Positions 55,315-64,000 of a DNA stretch of 64,000 bases are shown here, one piece after another. A program made the position numbers and the translations under genes. The notes beneath the pieces were generated by a model. It was not told the DNA's origin and ran no database searches. It was given only the letters and a program-made list of their open reading frames with translations. How positions within the stretch are numbered: the first letter of the stretch is position 1; each line of letters opens with the position of its first letter. The DNA comes from Gadus chalcogrammus (taxonomy: Eukaryota; Chordata; Actinopteri; Gadiformes; Gadidae), in assembly GCF_026213295.1 (NCBI RefSeq), contig NC_079426.1, positions 26,846,902 through 26,910,901 on the forward strand, given 5' to 3'.

Positions 55315-56518
55315 AGGGCCCTATCTTGCATCCGGCACGATTGACTTAATCACTGGCCCATGTGTCATTGCTAGTTTGCAACTAGCGCAGAGTGCTTTTC
55401 ACCCCTGCGCCACGCGTCGGTAAATTAGGGAACGATCTTGCGCCCCAAGGGGCGGCTCTGCGAAAGGAGGAGGCGTGTTCTGGAGCAAACGTTCCCTGTT
55501 GCTATTTTGACGTTTCATAAACCACTTTCGCCACAAACCAGAAAATACCTGGTTTAAAGTCAGTGGCGCGTTGTTCAGATGCTATTTTAAGGGCGCATGC
55601 ATAATGTTGCTTGTGCAATTCACGCATACACTTTGCTTCTCTCATCTACCAGCTGATACAGCGGTAATAAGTTGTACTTTTAAATCAATGCATCTGCAAA
55701 CACAAGTGCAAGTACAGCAAACACATTTTTTTGACACAGACATCGTGTACATGTCCATAACTTTTAGGATTGATGAGTATTTGATCGTGAGAAAACATTG
55801 TTTACCGCGAGTGAGTGTTAAAAAGAATGAATGAATGCGGGCACGCGTGTATGTGTAACGCACCAGGCGTGCACGTCCATCTGTTTAAACACACGCAAAC
55901 TAAACACGTAACGCATAATACAGTCCATGGCAATGTATATTAACGGGGGGACACATGCATAATAGGAACACAAGGTGATAACGACAATGCATACAATACT
56001 GATAAGAAACGATGTTTATAATGTATTGCGTATATCATTAGCCTAAATAGAACCACAGTTACCGCATATCATATGTTATATCATATACGTTTTCTTTGCC
56101 GAAATTTATTTGAGGACTCAGTATTTCTGAAGTTGTGGAAGAAAACCTTCCCATTCCATGTGTGAATTAGATCATATTATTTGGCCATAAACGGAGTCAT
56201 TTGCAGTTTGAAATTCACGTGCATCTGTCTCATCGGAGACTGCAGACGCGCTGTCAAAATATGAACTCGTCAGAATCAAATGCGCTCATGGCTCTTAAAG
56301 GGGATGGGAGCTGGCACTCTCATTGGTTTGTTGCACGTTCCGCCCAAACCACACCTACGGGTAATTTGGCTTATTCAGACAAACCCTTTTTAGATATGCG
56401 CCGGGCGCAATAGTAATTTTTCGCGCCGGTAAACTAGCGACTTCGCCGTAGAACCGCCCACAAAGCTACTTGCGCTTGGCGCTTCTCACTTGTGTTTCAG
56501 ACTGTTAAAGTAGGGCCC
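55315..56518. mobile_element. Non-autonomous DNA element with AGGGCCCTA ends
   Basis: The left end reads AGGGCCCTATCTTGC; the right end, AAAGTAGGGCCC, is its diverged complement. Both termini carry GCGCC-rich subterminal words. The type is common in fish genomes and probably hAT-derived (inference). The flanks CCAGTGT and CAAGTAT match partly only. Confidence 0.55.
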
Positions 56519-56944
56519 CAAGTATGAATTCTGTCCCAGGCGGCTCCTCATAGAATTCGGTCCCAGGCGGCCCCTCATATTTTTTGGTGCAAACCCAGCA
56601 TAACAGAATCACTTGAAAATTCCAGAGTGAAATGACGTTATTTTGAGTGCCAGAAGCTACCGACTCTACATTTCATGTAGGATCAAAATAAGCCTTCTCT
56701 CCAACAAGTTCAGTTGATATCTAATTCCTTTACCCTCCACCTAAACATATCTTCTTCTCAACACCAGCGTTGAGAAGAACCTCCAGCAATAATTCCACTG
56801 GATGGGAAGAAAGTGCCCTTTCGATCTGACGATAGCTGGAGGAGATGATTCCTGTTAGCCAGGCTCTGGAGGGTCTAGGAGCATGAAGAGCACTCAGAAC
56901 ATATCCACCAGGACAGACGGTGCAGGCTGGTGGTGCTGCATCTC
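56519..56944. other. No gene recognised
   Basis: Only a short inverted pair (TTCTCAACACCAGCGTTGAGAA) near 56755 is notable. Confidence 0.45.
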
Positions 56945-57450
56945 AGGCCCCGTTTACACGAAGGGAAAACGCAGATATTTTCACACGGTTTGGCCTCTCA
57001 TTTACACGAAAACGCCGTTTTTGTCACAGAAAACGATCATTTCTAAAAACTCCGGCCAAAGTGGAGATTTCTGAAAACGCCGGTTACGTGTTGTCGTGTC
57101 AACGGGTAGAAACGGGGTTTTAGGTTCTGAAACGTCACATTATGCGCCAGGAAATGCTTAACGTCATATGAGCGCCTTATGTTTACAGTTTGTTTGTTAC
57201 AGGAAGACGCTCGTGTTATTCATTGTTGTTGATTCTGAGGATTCCGATTGGCTTGCATGGCTTTATCCTTCTCCCTACACTGCCGCCCATAGGTTTGGCA
57301 TAGTTATAATGTCCCAACGGCGTATTTATCCGTTTTGATGTAAACGACAACTTTTTTGAAAACGATGTTGTGTGCACAATGTTATTTTTGAAAACGGAGG
57401 GGGGGAAATATTCGTTTCTATAAATACCCTGCTACGTATAAACGTGGCCT
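56945..57450. mobile_element. MITE with AGGCCCCGTTTACACG ends
   Basis: Left end AGGCCCCGTTTACACG and right end complement AGGCCACGTTTATACG; interior rich in GAAAACGCCG words on both strands. The flanks CATCTC and CAATCTC are similar. hAT-derived type suspected. Confidence 0.65.
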
Positions 57451-59405
57451 CAATCTCCCTCCCCTGTATCCCGCTCGGTTGGCTGTCTTGTGTTTTCTCC
57501 TTATTAATATCCATCCTCTTCCCATGTTGGCATGTATAGAGAAATTGCCCCTGATACATGACCCACAACGGACAAGGGCCCCTCAGGTACTTGGATCACA
57601 TATATTGCCGTCAATTGAACCGGCTCTCAAGCTGCAGAAATGTTTTAATTGCACTAGAAACTCTTGATGACCTCACTTCATAGCATCAGATAGTGTGTCA
57701 ACAAGAGACTCAACCCTTTGCTGAGTCTCCCTTGGAGCGGTCGGTACCATGACTCCAGTGTGCTTTAGATCCTCTTGGAAAACAACAGCAGATTAAGACT
57801 ATTGTTTCTTAAAGCAGTCCTCCAAACAAACCACTGTAAAGCTAATTTGATTTGGGGAATGTGGTTGTTTTGTCTGTATGTCCATTGCTGAATCCATCGC
57901 CGGGTCGGATGGTGTGTGTGTCTGTCGTCTGTCTGTCCCTTTGTTCACATTCCTTCTTGTTTAGCTATGCAGCCTGTACTAGTCATATAATTCTAATATT
58001 TGAAGCGGGTATAGTTTTAGAGACAGCTCTATAATTGAAACCTTTCCAATAAGATGAGATGTACTTAAATTATTACAGCGCATAGGAAACTTTGCGGCAC
58101 AAATTTAAGTATATCTCATCTTATTTACAACATTGTTGTTACCGTGTGAAAAACACTCACTTATTCTTTGAGAAGCTGCAAAGTTGGGAGGATGAGAGAA
58201 ACTTTGACAGCACAGAGAGAGACTCCGGTCTTCCCTTTTCGTGGCTGCCTCTCTCCACATCAAGTCATTAGGAGAGTGCTGCATGCAGCGCTCAACTATT
58301 TTTACTTCTTAGGCTTTCTTTCTTTCTTTCTTTCTTTCTTATTCTCTACAAACTTTGTTTGTACAATCTTTGTTTGTAGAGAATCTCCATTCCAAGTGCA
58401 AAATGTTCAGAATAGCTTTGAATCGCGCGCTTCTTTTCAGATTATTAAAATATTTAATACTTTTAAAGTATTCTACTTTTAAAAATAATTTTTCTTTCAA
58501 TGAAAGTCAATTGGAGGGCGGCGGAGCCGTCCGCCCATTCTGACACTTTAACTATTTCAGACTACATAACTTGGTCAATTCTTAACTGTTAACCTTCGTT
58601 CAAATGTTTAACAAATCACCACATCTTCAATAATCTGTTAAAAACTTGAATTTTTTAATTGAATTTCGCCTACGCCTACGAGGACGTGCAGGCAGTGTTG
58701 CCAGATTGGGCAGTTTTTCCTACTTTTATTGGACTACTTTTAATCACGTTATGCATGAAAAATTTGCAATAGGCCAAAACATACAATTTTGGCTGGTTTA
58801 AAAAAAGATGGCGGGATTATTATAATTCTTGATAAAAACATCAATCAATACCATACCTTTCATTTGGCATATCGTTTGTGCAGCTGGTACCACTATTACT
58901 TCAGCTACTGCCACTACTTCAACTACTACTACTACTACAGCTACATTAATACTACTACTACTACTACAGCTAGTACCACTATGACTACTATCTTCCAGCT
59001 TTGAAAGTATTACAGTTTAGCTTTCAGCTTTTGTTACATTCAGTACATTTACATGCACATCTTAATCAGATTAAAGCCATACTTCGACTATGCTCCTCAA
59101 TCAGACGACTTCATTGCCCGATTTTTTTAACATTTCTTTACGTCATTCATTTCTTAACTATGCAGCTTTACTAAAACATATTTTCAACCTCACCTTGCAC
59201 TATAGCACTCACCGCATTTTCTGCAGGAAAATAGATTTTCTAGTTATTACTTCTCCCTCTATCCCCCTAATATACATTAAATTGCCATAGCCCAAACGGT
59301 AAAATATGGTACAAAATACCAATAAACATTTAGATCTCTCTCTCTCTCTCTTCCCATCCCGCTCACTGACTGTCACTCCCTCGTCAGGTAATTTGCGGCA
59401 GTGTG
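57451..59405. other. No gene; small hairpin and (CTTT)n
   Basis: A perfect-looking hairpin, AATAAGATGAGATGTACTTA (58048) with its complement at 58102-58125, and a (CTTT)n run at 58314-58340. Short open frames here have no recognisable motif. Confidence 0.5.
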
Positions 59406-59407
59406 TA

Positions 59408-59408
<1 letters not shown>

Positions 59409-59462
<54 letters not shown>
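59409..59462. repeat. (CA)n microsatellite
   Basis: Uninterrupted CA dinucleotides. Confidence 0.95.
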
Positions 59463-59463
<1 letters not shown>

Positions 59464-60273
59464 TGTTGTTGACATGCCCCTCTGTAAGTAAGTAAATTGA
59501 TGAAATCTGCATGATGGCTGAAAAGCAATCCGTGCATAAGTGAGTGGTCATGTTTGTACATCAACAATACAAAGTGTATGGTAGATGAATTATTTTTTCA
59601 TTTTAGCACCTTTGATTAATTCTATACCAGTCATCATTCCTGGTTCATTGTTTATTTTTGAATCTCAGATTTAAAAGAGGGAAGGGGATGGATCTGGGCT
59701 ATTTTAGCGCAGAATGAGGTGAGGAGAAAAGTGAAGGAAGAGGGTAAAGAAACAGGAAGAGGGGGAGGTTTGCAAAATAAAGAAGCAGAAGTAGTGTTTG
59801 TGTGTGCCTGCGTGTGCGTTCTTGTATGTTCCAGTGTGCTTAAGTGGCACCAACAAGATGTAATTGTAGACGTTCAAGGATTTGATTGATCAATCCATAA
59901 TCCTGTCAACAGATGTGACCATTAGCTCCTCTGGTTAACATGGCCTTGAACAAGGAGGGTTCATTACATGGGATGGGAGGGGGAATATTAGTCAAATACT
60001 GACGCCTAGTACTTACCCCTGGGTCAGGGGCCCTGTTCCACAACAGTCCTGGCTGAGGGGGTCTATAAACGTTGGCATCACTTATAAAGGGATGGGATGG
60101 ACATCTATGTATGTCCCGCATGGCAGTTAACACCAAATAAAAAAATGCAATTGTATCTCTCAATGAGTCCTCTCAAGTTGCTAATGCACAGACCAAGGTC
60201 ACCGCTTCTATTGAGAGGTTGTCGTCGCACAGCACTCCGTTTATCTCCCCTGATAATGATGCTAGCCAATGCG

Positions 60274-60379
<106 letters not shown>

Positions 60380-60913
60380 GCTTTGTCGTGCAACACAAAG
60401 AGCAAAGGCCCAGCCATGGACAAACTCATGCATATAAATGCCTCCTCACCCTTTGAAATGCACATGCTAGCTCATGCACACAAACACACACGCAGACACA
60501 CACACACAAACACGCACACACACACAATGTGTACGTAACGTTTACATTATGCAATGCTTTATTTATTTGTTCAACAGGTAGGATGAGGAAGACTGAGTGG
60601 GTGTCGTAGAGGAGGAGAGGGGGAGAGAAGGGAGAAGGGGGAAGAGAGAGAAATGGGAGAGGAGAGGCGAGATAAGAGGAGAGAAGGGGGAGGAAAGGAA
60701 AGGGTGTAGGTTAGCATATAGACCAATGAAAAACTGTGTATTTATGTGTTTGTATTCTATTCATTTCATTGAGGTGTGGTGTGTGTGTGTGTGCGGGTGC
60801 ATGTGTGTGTGTGTATATCCGAAAGCCACTATGAGAGGTGTGATGGCGGTTTTTATCTAAGGTTTCACTCCATTATCTCAGTTTTTTGAAACACACCAGC
60901 CAGAGAGCTGGAT

Positions 60914-60916
<3 letters not shown>

Positions 60917-60978
<62 letters not shown>
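60917..60978. repeat. (CA)n microsatellite
   Basis: About 60 bp of CA. Confidence 0.95.
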
Positions 60979-60980
<2 letters not shown>

Positions 60981-61140
60981 ACAACCCAGAGAAAAATATA
61001 TAAAGATGCACAAACATGCAGACACAAAAGAACAGGAACTGTTGAGAAGAAGAAAAGAAACACTATGGAAGCACAGTGTTTATTCACACATGCATATTTC
61101 ATGAAGAGTTCAACAATGGAAACTAGCAAGACCTTTACAC

Positions 61141-61618
<478 letters not shown>

Positions 61619-61674
<56 letters not shown>

Positions 61675-61676
61675 CT
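61619..61676. repeat. (GT)n microsatellite, right part
   Basis: Imperfect GT tract with two CGTGTG interruptions; the second half of the tract split by the solo LTR. Confidence 0.9.
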
Positions 61677-63176
61677 GTCAACAGATGGTTTTTACCTGTT
61701 TGGGACTATCATTTTGTCACCAAAGAAAGGAATTTGAAAGATAGTGATAGTAAAAGCTTCATGTTCTCAAGGGGGCAATCTTAGAGGACATTTCCAGCGT
61801 GGGCTCTTCTCCTTTCCTTATGTCCAGTTCTCCACCGACTCACGTGCTTGTGGATTACAGCCACGCCAAAAGATGAACCCCTTTAAACCTGGAACCTTGG
61901 CGTGGTAGGATCATATAGTAGCAACATCAAATGTAAACAACCCAATGGACCAGGTCATGTTTAATACAACCATACTGATGTGTTTCTAAACTGTGGCCGT
62001 ATCTGATAATAAGGATGGGTTTCTTAAAAGGACATGCAAATGAGGACATGTAGTCATAGGTTTGATTGAAATACTAAATGTTTCATCATTACTAATGTAT
62101 TACGTCACTTCTAAACCTGGCCTGGGGAAAATAAATCTCCAAGAGACAGCAGCTATTGAAATAGCATTATAACCTGCAAACTTGATACCCACATGGACGG
62201 CCCCCTGTTAGGAGAGGAGAGGGTCTGTGGGCGTCACGGCTGGAGGGGCAGCCTGATGATAATGCTTTCAACGTTCATGTCGCTGTGTGTTGGTGTGGCT
62301 GTGTGTGTGTCTGTGTGTGAGAGAGAGAGAGTGTGTGCGTGTGTGTGTGTGTGTTTGAGCAAGCTTTTACAAGTGTGTGGTGTGTGTTTGTAGAGTGTGA
62401 GAGGTGGGTGGGAACAGGAATACCTCTTGTCTCCGCTCTGCCTAAAACCGTGTGCTGTAACAGCAGTCAAGTGGCCCTTGATGGTCAATGACTTTCCTCG
62501 CTGGAGAGGAGACAACAACAGAGCATGCATAATCATCACACTGTGAGTCCACAGTGCAAACCTCATTCAAAGTTCAAACACATGCTAGAAAGGAGCAAGG
62601 GCTTGCTCTCTGCCTGGCCAACGACCATGGCATACAGGAATCAACTCCAGTTTCTGGTGTTGGTTTTGGCCCCTGGTCCACCCCCAAAGGAACAAGCCTG
62701 CTGACTAGTCCCTTATCAGACCCGCGTCTCCAAATATCAGCTCCTTTGACAGCTGACTGCTCACCACCCCTCCCACCATGGTGCCGTCATTTGGGTGCAG
62801 AGGGTTATGGAGGGCTTGCTACACCCTCTTCCACATATCCAAAACACTGGGTCCACTGAGTGTTTTGGATATATGCCAGAAGTTTCAACATGGGGAAAGC
62901 TTAGCGGTAGGGCAAAATCTGTGTGCGCTCAGCTGGGCGGCAAACGCTTCCTGGTCTAACAGCCGCGATTGTAACTGCCTCCCCTCTGCCACCCTTCCCT
63001 CAATCTAAATGATTTGAGGCGGCGAGTTGCTGCGCGGCGATGTGAAAGCAGCATAAGTGACGTGAGAAAATGTTAATGAGTTTTGATTTGGAACAAAGTC
63101 ACTCACTTCAGGGTTTTTCACAAAACTTAATAATTCACAAATACTTACACCTTATATTTCCCTTCCAATCCATACA
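61677..63176. other. No gene recognised
   Basis: Includes a GT/GA-rich stretch (about 62283-62354) and a hairpin (ATATCCAAAACACT with AGTGTTTTGGATAT) at about 62835-62872. 63008-63050 resembles the complement of 18750-18800. Confidence 0.5.

Positions 63177-63177
<1 letters not shown>

Positions 63178-63271
<94 letters not shown>
63178..63271. repeat. (CA)n microsatellite
   Basis: About 94 bp of pure CA. 63272-64000 has only scattered ACACAC-rich sequence, including two similar blocks with TACTCACACACGCACAGAC at about 63601 and 63659. Confidence 0.95.
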
Positions 63272-63273
<2 letters not shown>

Positions 63274-64000
63274 CATGCAGGCACTACCTGTTTCCAGTTA
63301 GTGTTACATGGGCACCTCAGACACACACACAATTGCTCAACTGCATCCGTCCTCTAACATACCAATCACAGAAGGTGTTCTCCAGAAGCCACTAAGATAT
63401 GTATGCATTGATTCATTTATCTTCATGAAAGGATGAGACGAGAGCAGAAGAAGAAGAGGAAGAAAGGAATAGGAATCAAACAAAGTTGTTTGAGGCTGAA
63501 AAAGGGAAAATATATGCCTTTGGTCTTGTTCGCCAACTTAAGATGCGATGATATGTTAATGAGCACAGCTGTCCACAAACACCTCCACATCACAAACATG
63601 TACTCACACACGCACAGACACACGTATTTCACTCAAACATCTGCACATCACAAACAAGTACTCACACACGCACAGACCTGCGTGTTACATAAAATTATTT
63701 CTATCTCTTGTGGAAATAGGCCAGATCAGTGTTTGGTGTTTGGGGGTGACATTGTTTGATCAAGTTACCTGTTTTTAGTTTGCTATGAAGTATTGCTTCC
63801 GTAGTGGCTAATGTTGTGCTGCCATGATCAATATCGATAGTCAGTATAAGACCCACAGACACACGCATTCAGGCACACAGCTACACACAAAAACATACAC
63901 ACAAATAAATACACATGTGTGTATGCGCACACACATTTGCACGCACGTATGAAAGCATTCACAAAAAACAGATCCGCACTCATACACTGTCCATCTCATT

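Noticed and set aside
62835..62872. Strong 14-bp hairpin as a transcription terminator
   Set aside because: Intrinsic terminators are a bacterial feature; there is no adjoining gene and the context is vertebrate.

Overview
The window looks like a transposon-dense stretch of a teleost fish genome. It carries DIRS, L2, Ty3/gypsy, EnSpm/CACTA-like, P-like, hAT and PIF/Harbinger-type sequence, long (CA)n microsatellites, and a spliced gene resembling the multi-copy fish family labelled 'sterile alpha motif domain-containing protein 3-like'. I find no rRNA, tRNA, CRISPR or bacterial operon, and no convincing ordinary host gene. All family assignments come from reading motifs by eye; no database search was run. 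Layout: 421-6110 is a decayed DIRS-type tyrosine-recombinase retrotransposon on the minus strand (recombinase, RT/RNase H, gag), with a 470-bp inverted-repeat MITE splitting gag. 6405-6722 is a hairpin MITE and 6936-7671 is the RNase H end of a LINE. 7936-19926 is best read as one large EnSpm/CACTA-like element with CACTGTAAA ends. It carries a zinc-finger/transposase-like gene and a four-exon SAMD3-like gene, both minus strand, and has swallowed a Harbinger-type MITE next to its left end and a hAT-like element that itself contains another MITE. 21556-23900 is a dead P-element transposase. 26388-33783 is the most striking object: a 7.4-kb near-perfect palindrome flanked by a 7-bp target-site duplication. 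It contains smaller palindromes in each arm, a three-copy 137-bp tandem repeat in each arm, no recognisable transposase, and a Harbinger-type MITE present in one arm only. 35483-38313 is a decayed THAP plus DDE transposon, and 39361-40603 a THAP-gene relic. 40817-49320 is a nest: a minus-strand L2-type LINE (ORF1 esterase intact) is cut by a hAT-like element, a Harbinger-type MITE with a TTA duplication, and a plus-strand L2 whose 663-residue RT reading frame is open and which is flanked by a 7-bp duplication. 51310-54046 is a broken Ty3/gypsy RNase H-integrase region with a hAT-like insertion and a pasted-in duplicate of part of itself. 54047-64000 has further MITEs, many microsatellites and a solo LTR sitting inside a (GT)n tract. 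Most coding sequence here belongs to mobile elements, and most of it is broken. The intact or nearly intact reading frames are the SAMD3-like gene, the 730-residue transposase-like frame, the L2 ORF1 and the plus-strand L2 RT. Nested insertions give a relative order of events: L2(minus) before the Harbinger-type and L2(plus) insertions, EnSpm before the hAT-like element, hAT-like before its MITE, and palindrome before its one-sided MITE.
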